DNA of 64,000 bases from Comamonadaceae bacterium (GTDB taxonomy: Bacteria; Pseudomonadota; Gammaproteobacteria; Burkholderiales; Burkholderiaceae_C), in contig JAAFIW010000017.1 of assembly GCA_013297875.1 (NCBI GenBank), positions 1-64,000 of the forward strand, given 5' to 3'. The translations under genes were made by a program, and so were the position numbers. The notes beneath the pieces are model-generated. The model was not told where the DNA came from. It ran no database searches and saw only the letters and a program-made list of their open reading frames with translations. Numbering within the stretch: position 1 is the first letter of the stretch; each line of letters begins with the position of its first letter. Positions 40,702 to 49,633 of the stretch are shown here, in pieces.

Positions 40702-40789
40702 GCAAGCGCAGCGCAGGTAAGCCTGCTCTGGGCCTTGCCAGCCCACACCATGACGGCCCACTTGGGCGAGTCCAACCGCTGTTTCTAGG
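40702..40789. repeat. Partial copy C of the CCTAGAAAC inverted-repeat element
   Basis: From about GGCAAGCGCAGCGCAGG to the end CCGCTGTTTCTAGG this matches the right part of the elements at 122-354 and 63550-63811. The left two-thirds is missing, so it is a truncated copy in the spacer between the dehalogenase and TPR genes. Confidence 0.75.
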
Positions 40790-40849
40790 ATGAATGGTTC
40801 TGCCGATGCGATGGCAAACGCTGCCCGTCGTGCGACCCGTCGTGATTGA

Positions 40850-41308
40850 CTACTTCGCCTCACCCAGCGCCTTGGCCAGGCCCGCGGTTTCTTCGCAACT
40901 GGCGCACACGGTTTGCAGGCGGGTCAGCTGGGCTTGGGCTTTGTCTTTCTGGCCGCTCTTGAGGTAGGCAATGCCCGAGTAGTTCAGCGCGCCTTTGTGG
41001 TTGGGGTCGAGTGCCAGGGCTTTGCCGTAGGCGTCAAAGGCCTGCTCGTAGCGATCCAGCCAGCGGTATGAAAAACCCAGGTAGTTGTAGGCGTCGGCGT
41101 TCTTGGGGTCTTTGGCGACCACCTTGCTGAAGCTGTCGACGGCTTGTTGCCAGTTCTTGGCATCAACAGCGGCTTTGCCGACTTTGAAATCGTCGACCTG
41201 TGCATTGCGTACCGGGGTGGTTTCAGTGTCGGCGGCAAAGCTGGGGCTGGCGCTGAGGGTGACCCAGGCGGCGCAGACCACGAGGTGTTTGAACGTGAAA
41301 GTAGACAT
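40850..41308 (-). CDS. Secreted TPR protein
   Basis: The 152-residue protein has a signal peptide (FKHLVVCAAWVTLSASPSFA) and at least two TPR units (NWQQAVDSFSKVVAKDPKN, YEQAFDAYGKALALDPNH). It ends with a C-x2-C (CASCEETAG). It is likely a periplasmic scaffold protein; the partner is unknown. ATG 41308 begins at the signal peptide with GGAG upstream. Confidence 0.85.
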   Translation of the reverse strand: MSTFTFKHLVVCAAWVTLSASPSFAADTETTPVRNAQVDDFKVGKAAVDAKNWQQAVDSFSKVVAKDPKNADAYNYLGFSYRWLDRYEQAFDAYGKALALDPNHKGALNYSGIAYLKSGQKDKAQAQLTRLQTVCASCEETAGLAKALGEAK

Positions 41309-41485
41309 GGAAAACTCCTTCAAGGGTTGAACAACATGCGTGAACGCCACGCATACCTTGAAGACGAAGGGGGTGAGAAATTGGATGCGGGGGCATGGGC
41401 CCCGAACGCGCACAACCCCGTCAGAAGCCGCAGAAACGAGAATTTCTTGGCAACTTCTGCGTTTGCGGCGTCCGTATCCCGCTGC

Positions 41486-42238
41486 TCACCACAGCTTGGC
41501 GCAATTGCCCCGGAGTACGACCTCGGCGCTGGGTGCCGCAGGGTTGGCGCTGGTTTCCTGGGTCACGATCAATTGCGTGACTTTTGACAGCAACTTTTCC
41601 GAGGTGTCGGGCAGTTGCGACGTGGCCGAGCCTTTGGCGGGCAGGGTGCCCAGCGCAAAGGCGGGGCCTTGCGGGGGCACGGCCCACAGCAGGTAATACT
41701 GTTGCGGTCGCGGGGGTGCCAGCGGGCCAATGAGCTTGATGGTCATGGTTTTGCCCTGGCGCAGCGAGCTGACCAGCACCTTGCCTTGGCCTTGTGCATC
41801 GGTGAGCAGCCCCACATAGCTTTGCGGCAGCTTCTCACCGCTGCGCATGGCGATCTGGTCTGTAGAGATAAAAGTGGCGGGAGCCCATAGAAAGACTGCT
41901 ACAGCCGCTATCAATCCAGTAGCAATTCCGCTCAATCCCCAGGCTGCGGGGCGCAGCCAGCCCAGCCATCCGCTGGCGGTTGAGGCGCCGGCTGCGGTGG
42001 CACCGGCCTGTGCCACCGTGCGCTGCGCGATGCGCTGCCACACCTGTGGCGAGGGCTGCTGCGGTGCCACCACCTGGCCCAAACCACCCAGACCTTGCTC
42101 CCATTGGTGCACGGCCAGCCGCAGGTCGGCACGCTGCCCCAGCAGGTGCTCAAAGCGCCGCCGGGCACCGCCGTGCAGGGTGCCCAGCACATATTGCGAA
42201 GCCAGGTGCTCAACCAGCTGGGGGTGGCTGTATCTCAT
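41486..42238 (-). CDS. Anti-sigma factor (RskA-like)
   Basis: The 250-residue protein has an N-terminal zinc-less anti-sigma helix region (HPQLVEHLASQYVLGTLHGGARRRFE), one membrane span (WGLSGIATGLIAAVAVFLWAP) and a C-terminal RskA domain outside the cytoplasm (GLLTDAQGQGKVLVSSLRQG, YYLLWAVPPQGPAFALGTL). Its start overlaps the sigma factor stop by four bases. Part of the membrane span (ATGLIAAVAVFLWA) is encoded by a 41-bp dispersed repeat. Confidence 0.9.
   Translation of the reverse strand: MRYSHPQLVEHLASQYVLGTLHGGARRRFEHLLGQRADLRLAVHQWEQGLGGLGQVVAPQQPSPQVWQRIAQRTVAQAGATAAGASTASGWLGWLRPAAWGLSGIATGLIAAVAVFLWAPATFISTDQIAMRSGEKLPQSYVGLLTDAQGQGKVLVSSLRQGKTMTIKLIGPLAPPRPQQYYLLWAVPPQGPAFALGTLPAKGSATSQLPDTSEKLLSKVTQLIVTQETSANPAAPSAEVVLRGNCAKLW
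41883..41923 (-). repeat. 41-bp dispersed element inside the anti-sigma factor gene
   Basis: On the minus strand: GCTAC, seven bases, ATAGCGGCTGTAGCA, seven bases, TATGGGC. It is read in sense frame 1 and forms much of the membrane span. TGTA replaces TTGA, removing the stop. Confidence 0.85.
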
Positions 42239-42864
42239 ACGGCAGTCTGCCCGTCCAGACAGCTTTTGAGCTTGTCCAGTCCGCGGCGAATCCAGGCTTT
42301 TACCGAGCCCAGCGGTGCGCCCATTTGCGCGGCCACTTCGGTGTGCGTCAGGCCCTGGTAGTAGGCCAGCGCCAGGCTTTGCCGATGGCTCGCGTACAGG
42401 CTGGCCATGCACTGCTCCACCTGCAGCGCCCGGCTCGCCTGGGTCAGCAGATCCAGCGGGCTGGCCGCAACGTCGTAGCCAGTGAGGTCTGCGTCCTCTT
42501 CCAGCCCCACGGCGTCCAGGCTGCCTGTATCGGCATCAGCGCCCAGCATCGTGTCTTCTTTCAGCCGGGCGCGGCTGCGCAGGGCGTCTAGTGTCTTGTT
42601 GCGCACCACGGCAATCAGCCAGGCCATGGCCTGGCCGTCCTGGCCCTGGTCAGGTTGGCCCAATTGGTAGCTACCGGCACTTTTCCAGATTCGCACAAAC
42701 GCCTCTTGCAACACATCTTCCGCCGCATGGTGGTTGTTCAACATACGACAAGCCAGGCCAAACAGATGCGTGTGGGTGCGCTCGTACAGCTGGGCAAAGC
42801 AGGCTGCGTCGCCGCGCGCGGTGGCAGCAATCAGCTGCGAGAGGTTGGCGGGGGCCGAGGGCAT
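42235..42864 (-). CDS. ECF-type RNA polymerase sigma factor (SigK-like)
   Basis: The 209-residue protein has sigma region 2 (LYERTHTHLFGLACRMLNNHHAAEDVLQEAFVRIWK) and region 4 (QSLALAYYQGLTHTEVAAQMGAPLGSVKAWIRRGLDKL). It is paired and translationally coupled with an RskA-like anti-sigma factor, so it is held inactive at the membrane until a signal is received. Pairs like this often control oxidative or envelope stress genes. ATG 42864 fits family length. Confidence 0.92.
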   Translation of the reverse strand: MPSAPANLSQLIAATARGDAACFAQLYERTHTHLFGLACRMLNNHHAAEDVLQEAFVRIWKSAGSYQLGQPDQGQDGQAMAWLIAVVRNKTLDALRSRARLKEDTMLGADADTGSLDAVGLEEDADLTGYDVAASPLDLLTQASRALQVEQCMASLYASHRQSLALAYYQGLTHTEVAAQMGAPLGSVKAWIRRGLDKLKSCLDGQTAV

Positions 42865-42884
42865 GCGGCGCGAGGATTGGCCGA

Positions 42885-43370
42885 TCAGCGGCAACGCAGG
42901 GGCAACAGATTCGGCGGCACGTCGGTCCGGTTCACGCCGCGCGCCACCATGCCCTTGGGTGCGCCGGCATTGCCGCACACCCAGGCCACCGGCACGATTT
43001 GCGCGTCTTCCACCACGCCGGGGCGCAGGGTGACGGTTTTGCCTTTGATGGCACCGCTGGCCCGGTTGCCAAACACCACATGAATTGCGCCGTCTTGCAG
43101 GGTGACCGAGCTGACCAGGTTGCTCACAATTTTGTTGGCATCGGGCACTTCGGCCGATGCGTTGTCCGCATGTATTTCTTTGGTCGCAGCCCAGCGGGCC
43201 GCCACGGGGCGCTTGACCAGATCGGCTAGCGGCAGGGCCTCGTCAATCTGCTCACGGGCGATTCTGTCGAAGTAGCTGGGCAGGGCGATCAGCGCCAGAA
43301 TGGCCACGATGGCGATCACCACCATGAGCTCGATCAGCGTGAATCCGCGTTTGAAGAAAGAGGCGTTCAT
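42885..43370 (-). CDS. Type IV prepilin-like protein
   Basis: The 161-residue protein has a class III signal sequence: short basic leader MNASFFKRG, cleavage before F, then FTLIELMVVIAIVAILALIA. The C-terminal head has one cysteine near CGNAG and another at the end (PLRC), a potential disulphide loop as in pilins. It lies 20 bp upstream of the sigma factor gene. It could be a major or minor pilin or a pseudopilin. Confidence 0.9.
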   Translation of the reverse strand: MNASFFKRGFTLIELMVVIAIVAILALIALPSYFDRIAREQIDEALPLADLVKRPVAARWAATKEIHADNASAEVPDANKIVSNLVSSVTLQDGAIHVVFGNRASGAIKGKTVTLRPGVVEDAQIVPVAWVCGNAGAPKGMVARGVNRTDVPPNLLPLRCR

Positions 43371-43424
43371 GGCCGGATGATAAGAGCCGATGCATGACGG
43401 CTTGCCAGCACCGGCAAGCCAGCC

Positions 43425-44024
43425 TCAGGGAACCAGCGGTTGCGCAGCCGAGGGTGCCGGCGGGGCATTGCCCGTGCCCAGCACGCGGCGCGCGCCATCA
43501 AACCGGGTACGCCAGTATTGGTTGCCCATGTCTTCCACCCGCACCTGCGAGCCCGAGCGGGGTGAGTGGATGAACTTGCCCTCGCCCACATAAATACCCA
43601 CATGGCTGAAGGTGCGACGCAGGGTGTTGAAAAATACTAAGTCGCCAGGTTGCAACTCGGCTTTTTCTATTTTTTGGGTGGCGGCCGCTTGCTGGTCGGC
43701 CGAGCGGGGCAGCAGCAGGCCCACGGTTTGCTGGTACATGGCCCGCACAAAGCCGCTGCAATCAAAACCGGTTTCCACCGAATTGCCACCACGCTGGTAG
43801 GGCACGCCCAGAAAGCCCATGGCGTTGACCACCAGCTCGGAGGCGCGGTTGGTGACGGCTTGGGTGGCCTGCTGAATCTGGCCGACCAGGCCTTTTTCAG
43901 CCAGGAAGCTGCCCATATCGTCTTCGGCCGGGGCCGCTTGCGCTGACGGGGCCACCACCATGCCGGTGACCAGCACAGTGGCTGACAGAATGAGGGCATG
44001 GAGGTTAAAGCTGGGGCTTTGCAT
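43425..44024 (-). CDS. NlpC/P60 family peptidase (C40)
   Basis: The 199-residue protein has a signal peptide (ILSATVLVTGMVVAPSAQA). The NlpC/P60 domain carries the catalytic cysteine in TGFDCSGFVRAMY, the histidine in RTFSHVGIYVGEG and the polar third residue in KFIHSPRSG. It should cut peptidoglycan stem peptides in the periplasm. The C-terminus is Pro/Ala-rich. It lies alone, facing away from the sugar dehydrogenase gene. Confidence 0.92.
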   Translation of the reverse strand: MQSPSFNLHALILSATVLVTGMVVAPSAQAAPAEDDMGSFLAEKGLVGQIQQATQAVTNRASELVVNAMGFLGVPYQRGGNSVETGFDCSGFVRAMYQQTVGLLLPRSADQQAAATQKIEKAELQPGDLVFFNTLRRTFSHVGIYVGEGKFIHSPRSGSQVRVEDMGNQYWRTRFDGARRVLGTGNAPPAPSAAQPLVP

Positions 44025-44130
44025 GGATGCGGAGAATACCCCAGCTTGAGGTGGGCGCGCAAGTTACTTCATCTGTTTTCTTGAAAAGTGTTTTAACTCT
44101 ATGATTTTCATCAATATTTTCAGATTTTTG

Positions 44131-45234
44131 ATGCCAAAAAAGCCTGCAGTGGTTTTTGCTGTGACCGGGCTTTTGGCCGCACTCGGTGCTGTGCACGCGC
44201 AAACCGCGCCCAGCTTGCAAGCCGTAGCCACGGGCCTGGACAGACCCTGGGCGGTGGCGTTTTTACCCGATGGCCGGTTTGTGGTGACCGAGAAAGCCGG
44301 GCGCATGCGCGTTGTGGCGGCTGACGGGCGCGTGGGCCCGCCGCTGGCGGGCGTGCCCGAGGTGGTGGCGCGTGGCCAGGGTGGCTTGCTCGATGTGGTG
44401 GCCGATGCGCAATTCGAGAAAAACCGCACGCTGTATTTTTGCTACGCCGAGCCAGGGCAGGGTGGCAGCAGCACCGCGCTGTCCAGCGCCCAGTTGTCGG
44501 CCGATGGCACCGCGCTGCAAGGCGTCAAGCGCCTGTTCAGCCAGCAGCCCAAGGTGGCCAGCAACCTGCATTTCGGTTGCCGCATCGTTCAAACCGCTGA
44601 CGGCAAGCTGTTTTTGACGCTGGGCGAGCGCTACCAGCGTATGCAGGACGCGCAGCGCCTGGACAACCACCACGGCAAGGTGATCCGCCTCCAAGCCGAC
44701 GGCAGCGTGCCGTCAGACAACCCCTTTCTGGGCCGCGCTGGCGCGCTGCCCGAAATCTGGAGCTACGGCCACCGCAACCTGCAAGGCGCCACGCTCGGGC
44801 CAGACAGCCTGCTGTGGACGCATGAGCACGGCCCGCAAGGCGGCGACGAGATCAACATCGCCCGTGCCGGCCGCAACTACGGCTGGCCCGTCATCACCTA
44901 TGGCGAAAACTACGGCGGCGGCAAGATTGGCGATGGCATCACCGCCAAAGACGGCCTGGAGCAGCCGCTGCACTACTGGGTGCCCTCCATTGCGCCCTCG
45001 GGCATGGCGTTTTTAAGCAGCCCGCGCTACGGCAAATCTTGGCAGGGCAATTTGTTTGTAGGTTCGCTGAAATTCAACTACCTGGCGCGGCTGGAGCTGA
45101 CGGGTGAAAAAGTGACACGCGAGCACAAGATCGAGGTAGGCCAGCGCGTGCGCGACGTGCGCCAGGGGCTGGATGGGCTGCTGTATGTGTTGACTGACAG
45201 CGAGCAGGGGCGGTTGTTGCGGTTGGTGCCTTGA
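44131..45234 (+). CDS. PQQ-dependent sugar dehydrogenase (YliI/soluble aldose dehydrogenase type)
   Basis: The 367-residue protein starts MPKKPAVVFAVTGLLAALGAVHA, a signal peptide. A six-bladed propeller follows with family motifs RPWAVAFLPDGRFVVTEKAGRMRVV, LDNHHGKVIRLQADGSVP, WSYGHRNLQGATL, WTHEHGPQGGDEINIARAGRNYGWP and SIAPSGMAFLSSPRY. It should oxidise aldose sugars in the periplasm with PQQ bound between the His/Arg loops. No PQQ biosynthesis genes are in the window. An upstream ATG at 44101 would only lengthen the leader. Confidence 0.9.
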   Translation: MPKKPAVVFAVTGLLAALGAVHAQTAPSLQAVATGLDRPWAVAFLPDGRFVVTEKAGRMRVVAADGRVGPPLAGVPEVVARGQGGLLDVVADAQFEKNRTLYFCYAEPGQGGSSTALSSAQLSADGTALQGVKRLFSQQPKVASNLHFGCRIVQTADGKLFLTLGERYQRMQDAQRLDNHHGKVIRLQADGSVPSDNPFLGRAGALPEIWSYGHRNLQGATLGPDSLLWTHEHGPQGGDEINIARAGRNYGWPVITYGENYGGGKIGDGITAKDGLEQPLHYWVPSIAPSGMAFLSSPRYGKSWQGNLFVGSLKFNYLARLELTGEKVTREHKIEVGQRVRDVRQGLDGLLYVLTDSEQGRLLRLVP

Positions 45235-45269
45235 ATCGGCTTCAGCACCTAAAGAGCGGCAAAGTTGCG

Positions 45270-45385
45270 TGCGTAGATGTCGGGGTCGCCCGACAGCGCC
45301 TGCCTTTTCTTTGCTTCGCCATAGAAAAGTCAAGCAAAAGAAAGGCGACCCGGCAGTCCGGGTCGCTCCGCTTCGCTGCGGGTAC
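45270..45385. repeat. Dispersed repeat with TTTCTTTGCTTCGCC core
   Basis: The stretch contains TTTTCTTTGCTTCGCC, its near-inverted match AAGCAAAAGAAAGGCGAC, and the palindromic GACCCGGCAGTCCGGGTCGC. It has no coding capacity and resembles a common intergenic repeat of this group, but only one copy is seen here. Confidence 0.45.
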
Positions 45386-45439
45386 CTTGCAGTGCTCAAA
45401 CCCAGTGGGGTCACGTGCAAACTCGCCTGCGGCTCAAAA

Positions 45440-45615
45440 GGGAACCTCTGCATAAGTCCTTGTGGAGCTGTGGCGTGCCCAATTCTCGTGTTCGGGGGAT
45501 GGGATGCAAGGCGTCTTTTTGCAGCCAATAGCGGTGCTATTGGCAATAAAAGCAACGCAGCAGACCGCCCGAGACCGCGCGATCACAGGCCGCAAGGACT
45601 TGTGCAGAGGTTCCC
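45440..45615. repeat. MITE-like element with GGGAACCTCTGC termini, copy 2
   Basis: The 176-bp stretch starts GGGAACCTCTGCATAAGTCC and ends with the inverted GGACTTGTGCAGAGGTTCCC, 22-bp arms with two mismatches. A central hairpin, GCCAATAG/CTATTGGC, lies at 45523-45543. The architecture is the same as at 39619-39780, but the filler sequence differs. Confidence 0.85.
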
Positions 45616-45798
45616 CCGCAGGTGCCCTGATCCACTGGGTTTTGCGCTCCTCAGCCCAGCCTGAACGGGGTTTCCTGGATACCCTGTTCAGTCCGAACGG
45701 AAATTTCAAACGGCATCGGGCCGGATCAATAACATCAGGCGATTCGGCATCTGACCGGTAAGCTGGCCCTGGGTCTTGCAGTTCACAATGTCTGGCTT

Positions 45799-47055
45799 AT
45801 GAACGCTCTTCAAACCCTGGGTGTGCGCGGCCACACGAGCGTGCCGCCGCACATTTTGCCCACCCTGGTGCTGGCGCAGTTTGCCTGCACCTCGCTTTGG
45901 TTTGCGGTGAATGCCGTCATGCCCGACCTGCAACGCGACTGGGGTTTGCCTGCCTCAGCCGTGGCCACGCTCACCTCGGCGGTGCAACTGGGTTTTGTGG
46001 CGGGCACGCTGGTGTTTGCCTTGCTCATGCTGTCGGATCGTTTTCCACCCACGCGTGTATTTTTGGTCTGCGCCTTGCTGGCTGCGATGGCCAATGCTGG
46101 CTTGCTGCTGGTGAACGGGCGGCTGCCGGGCGATTGGGGGTGGTTGCTGGTGTTGCGGTTTGTGGTGGGTTTTTTGCTGGCGGGCATCTATCCGGTGGGC
46201 ATGAAGATCGCGGCCAGTTGGTACCGGCAGGGCTTGGGGCTGGCCATGGGTTTTTTGATTGGTGCGCTGGTGCTAGGCACGGCATTGCCGCACGGGCTGC
46301 GAGCCCTGGCGGTCAGCGCCCTGGTGGGTAGCGTGCCGTGGCAGGGTGTGGTGGTGGCGGTGTCGGCGCTCGCGGTATGCGGTGGCCTGGCGGTGGGCAT
46401 GCTGCTGCCACCAGCACCAGTACCGGTGGGAGCCCGCCCAGGTGTTGCACCGATTCAGATCAAGGCCCTGGGCATGATCGGCTCAGACCGGTTGCTGCGT
46501 GCCAGTGTGTTGGGCTACTGGGGCCACATGTGGGAGTTGTATGCGTTTTTTGTTCTGGTGCCCACGGTGGTGGCAAGCCGGGTGTACACCGAGGTGGCCG
46601 CCAGCGCCTGGGCGTTTGCGGTGATTGCAGCCGGGTTCATCGGTTGTGTGCTGGGCGGATGGGCGGCGCAACATCGCCGGGTTGTACAGGGCAGCGCACG
46701 CGTGGCACAGGTGCAACTGGCCACCAGCGCGGGCTGCTGCCTGGTCGCGCCCCTCATGCTGGTGGCACCTTTGCCTGTTTTTGCGGTGTGGCTGCTGCTG
46801 TGGGGCATGACGGTGGCAGGCGACTCGCCCCAGTTTTCAACCTTGACGGCCCAAAACGCACCGCCTGCCGTGGTGGGCAGTGTGCTCACACTGTCCAATT
46901 GCATCGGCTTTGCGATATCGGTGGTCAGCATTCAATTGTTTGTGGCCGCCGCACAGATCTGGCCGTTGGCTTGGGTGCTGCCGTGGCTGGCGCTGGGACC
47001 CTTGGTCGGCTTGTGGGCCCTGCGGCCCTTGCTGAGGGTTGGGACATCGGCCTAG
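45799..47055 (+). CDS. MFS transporter
   Basis: The 418-residue protein has about twelve hydrophobic segments and MFS features such as LMLSDRFPPTRVF (loop 2-3) and RFVVGFLLAGIYPVGMKIAASWYRQGLGLAMGFLIGA. The substrate is unknown. Its TAG stop shares the palindromic CTAG with the stop of the convergent gene at 47052. Confidence 0.87.
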   Translation: MNALQTLGVRGHTSVPPHILPTLVLAQFACTSLWFAVNAVMPDLQRDWGLPASAVATLTSAVQLGFVAGTLVFALLMLSDRFPPTRVFLVCALLAAMANAGLLLVNGRLPGDWGWLLVLRFVVGFLLAGIYPVGMKIAASWYRQGLGLAMGFLIGALVLGTALPHGLRALAVSALVGSVPWQGVVVAVSALAVCGGLAVGMLLPPAPVPVGARPGVAPIQIKALGMIGSDRLLRASVLGYWGHMWELYAFFVLVPTVVASRVYTEVAASAWAFAVIAAGFIGCVLGGWAAQHRRVVQGSARVAQVQLATSAGCCLVAPLMLVAPLPVFAVWLLLWGMTVAGDSPQFSTLTAQNAPPAVVGSVLTLSNCIGFAISVVSIQLFVAAAQIWPLAWVLPWLALGPLVGLWALRPLLRVGTSA

Positions 47056-48035
47056 CGCCGCCGCTTGGGTACACGCAGCACCCAGTCACCCTTACCGCGG
47101 TTGCAGCCAAACCAGGCATTCCACACCCGTGGGTCATTCAAGTTAGTCGCTTGGGCCAGCAGCGCAGACACCTGGCTCAGGCTGTAACCGGGTGAGCAAC
47201 TGCCCGAATCGCGCGGGTACCACCAGTCGGCATCGCGAATGCCGTACTCGTCAAAGCTGGCATCGCCAAACGATGCGGGGGGCTTGTTATCAAAGTTCTT
47301 CACCGGGCCGACGATGGTCAGCTTGATGCTGCCTTCACGCACGTCAATTTCTGAAATTCGGGCATCGGGCGGCAGGTGCCGCGCCAGCACGTCCAGCACT
47401 TGGGTGGGTTGCTTGAGCCAATCGGTGGCACCTGCCAGCGGCGGATTCGCTGGCACGTTTTTGACGGCCAGATGGGGCGCAGGCTGATGGAGCAGCAGTG
47501 GCAGGGCCACGGCTGGCGGGCTGGCAGTGCCTGCTCCTGCGTGAGACCAACGCCGCTCAAGCCGGGTTTGCGTGGCGGGGTCGATAGCAGCTTCCAAAGC
47601 CACTGTGCCCTCATCTGCAAAGCTGGCGTAGTAGGTAAACAGGTTCACATCAACGGCATTGAGGGCGGGGCTGATCGCCGCGCGTGGGTAGCGCCAGCCA
47701 CCGCGAATGCCTTCGCTGGTACACGACTGGTGCCGCATTGAGGTGTTGTCCACACCGCTTGGCACATACCACTCCAGGCGACCCGGGCTCCAGGCCAGCG
47801 CCAGGGGAAGCTGGTGCTGTGCGTACCCGGACATCAGTGCGCGGCAGTGGGCAATGGTCTGCCCCATGGTCATGCCCTGGAAATCCATGCGGGCTTGTTG
47901 CTTTTCTTGCTCGTGGCGCGCCTGCTGTTTGGCCTGCTCCTGGTTTTCTACCTGGCTGCGCCAAACACCAAAGGCTACGATCAACAGCAGCACAATGCCG
48001 TAAGGCAGGTGCCTCAGCCACGGCAGTTTGTGCAT
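47052..48035 (-). CDS. Membrane-anchored protein of unknown function
   Basis: The 327-residue protein has one N-terminal membrane anchor (LPYGIVLLLIVAFGVWRS) followed by a coiled, glutamine-rich stretch (NQEQAKQQARHEQEKQQARM). A large domain follows with SCTSEGIRGGWRYP, DADWWYPRDSGSCSPGY and a C-terminal WNAWFGCNRGKGDW, including several cysteines. No family is recognised. It lies 12 bp after mltD and is probably co-transcribed with gloB-mltD. The cysteines suggest that the domain is periplasmic. Confidence 0.75.
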   Translation of the reverse strand: MHKLPWLRHLPYGIVLLLIVAFGVWRSQVENQEQAKQQARHEQEKQQARMDFQGMTMGQTIAHCRALMSGYAQHQLPLALAWSPGRLEWYVPSGVDNTSMRHQSCTSEGIRGGWRYPRAAISPALNAVDVNLFTYYASFADEGTVALEAAIDPATQTRLERRWSHAGAGTASPPAVALPLLLHQPAPHLAVKNVPANPPLAGATDWLKQPTQVLDVLARHLPPDARISEIDVREGSIKLTIVGPVKNFDNKPPASFGDASFDEYGIRDADWWYPRDSGSCSPGYSLSQVSALLAQATNLNDPRVWNAWFGCNRGKGDWVLRVPKRRR

Positions 48036-48047
48036 CGCCAATACCGC

Positions 48048-49619
48048 CTACCGTCTGCGCTTCTTCACTACTGCCCCAGAACCCGCCCGTTTCACAGCCA
48101 CGGCCTTGCCTTTGGCCGACTTGCCACCTCGCGCAGACGGGGCCCGCGCTTTGACTTGCAGATACACCACCACCGCCTGTCCGGCCTTGAGTGCCGCACC
48201 GGCATTGGTTTTGTTCCACTGCGCCACATCGCCGGGGCTGACGTTGTAGCGCCGGGCCAGTGAGGTCACCGTGTCGCCCTTGCGTGCTTTGACGGTGGTG
48301 CGGCGGGTGACGATTTCGGGGGCCAGGCTGAGTTGACCGTTGTCGGCCACGGTCAAGGCCACATCGGTTTTGACGGTGGCCGAGCGCGAGACCAGCAAGG
48401 TGGAGCCGGTGCGGATCAGCATGCGCGGGGGGATGTTGTTGGCACTGCGCAGCTCGGCTTCGGTCATGCCCACGCGCTGGGCGGCGGCTGCCACGCTCAA
48501 CGTGGCGGGTGCTGTCCAGGCGGTCCAGGTGGCATGCTGGCCGTTGCCGTGGGCTTGCAGGTTGCGCTGGAACACCTGGGCGTTGTCCCAGGGCAGCAAA
48601 ATTTGGGGTGTGCCAGCGGCCAGGATGACCGGGCGGTTGGCCGCCGGGTTGAGTGCCTTGAAGTCTTCAATCTTCACATCAGCCAGCCGAGCGGCCAGGG
48701 CCACGTCAATGTCGCGGGTGATGTTCACGCTTTGAAAGTAGGGGTGGTTGTCGATGACGGGCAGCTCAGTGCGAAAGGCTTCGGGGCTGGCCACGATGTT
48801 TTTCATCGCTTGCAGCTTGGGCACGTATTGGCGGGTTTCGTTGGGCATGTTCAGGTCGGTGTAAGCCACGCCTTTGCCTTCTTTCTGGTTGCGCGCAATG
48901 GCGCGGCCCACGCTGCCTTCGCCCCAGTTGTAAGCAGCCAGTGCCAGGTGCCAGTCGCCAAACATTTTGTGCAGCTTTTGCAGGTAGTCCAACGCAGCGC
49001 GGGTAGAGGCCAGCACATCGCGCCGGTCGTCGCGAAACACGTTTTGCTTCAGGTCAAAGTGCGTGCCGGTGGCCGGCATGAACTGCCACATGCCAGCTGC
49101 TTTGGCGCTAGAGACAGCCTGAGGGTTGAACGCGCTTTCGATGAAGGGCAGCAGGGCCAGCTCGCTGGGCATGTTGCGCCGCTCCAGCTCTTCAACAATG
49201 TGAAACATGTACTTGCGCGAACGCTCGCTCATGCGCTGGATGTAGTCGGGCCGGGTGGCGTAGTACTGCTCGCGGTCACGCACCAGATCGCCTTGCAGGT
49301 CGGGCATGGCGTAGCCGCGGCGAATGCGGTCCCACAAGTCAACTGGAGCGGCCAGAGTTGCTACGTTTTGTGTAGCTGCTTGAGCAGGCTCTACAGGGGA
49401 TAGCGGGCCGTTGGGTATGAAAGGGGGAATGGTGACGGCGACGCTGGGGGTGGTGGGTGCCGGTGTGCTGGCTATGGTGGACGTTGGGGCTGGCGCGGGG
49501 TTTGGGCTGGGTGTCGTTGCCTGGGTTGGCGCAGAGGCCGTGGGGGCATCTGTTTTGGGGCTGCTGGCGCAACCAGCAAGAAAAATGGCAAGGCAAAGGG
49601 CGGTGGCAATGGGTTTCAT
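48048..49619 (-). CDS. mltD: Membrane-bound lytic murein transglycosylase D
   Basis: The protein of about 523 residues starts MKPIATALCLAIFLAGCASS, a lipoprotein signal with lipobox LAGC. After a Thr/Pro/Ala linker comes the transglycosylase domain: the catalytic glutamate in LALLPFIESAFNPQAVSSAKAAGMWQFMPATG and LAAYNWGEGSVGRAIARN. A C-terminal LysM domain follows (KGDTVTSLARRYNVSPGDVAQWNK) and a basic tail. It cleaves peptidoglycan glycan strands from the outer membrane. Residues SPVEPAQAATQNVA in the linker are encoded by an antisense 41-bp repeat. It lies 14 bp after gloB. Confidence 0.94.
   Translation of the reverse strand: MKPIATALCLAIFLAGCASSPKTDAPTASAPTQATTPSPNPAPAPTSTIASTPAPTTPSVAVTIPPFIPNGPLSPVEPAQAATQNVATLAAPVDLWDRIRRGYAMPDLQGDLVRDREQYYATRPDYIQRMSERSRKYMFHIVEELERRNMPSELALLPFIESAFNPQAVSSAKAAGMWQFMPATGTHFDLKQNVFRDDRRDVLASTRAALDYLQKLHKMFGDWHLALAAYNWGEGSVGRAIARNQKEGKGVAYTDLNMPNETRQYVPKLQAMKNIVASPEAFRTELPVIDNHPYFQSVNITRDIDVALAARLADVKIEDFKALNPAANRPVILAAGTPQILLPWDNAQVFQRNLQAHGNGQHATWTAWTAPATLSVAAAAQRVGMTEAELRSANNIPPRMLIRTGSTLLVSRSATVKTDVALTVADNGQLSLAPEIVTRRTTVKARKGDTVTSLARRYNVSPGDVAQWNKTNAGAALKAGQAVVVYLQVKARAPSARGGKSAKGKAVAVKRAGSGAVVKKRRR
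49360..49400 (+). repeat. 41-bp dispersed element inside mltD (antisense)
   Basis: GCTAC, seven bases, GTAGCTGCTTGAGCA, seven bases, CAGGGGA. The gene reads the opposite strand in frame 1 as SPVEPAQAATQNVA, in the low-complexity linker after the lipobox. Confidence 0.92.
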
Positions 49620-49633
49620 GAGCGGGCTTGGCT

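Noticed and set aside
48333-49403. Plus-strand open frame of 356 codons opposite mltD
   Set aside because: It is antisense to mltD and glycine/valine/histidine-rich without a domain.
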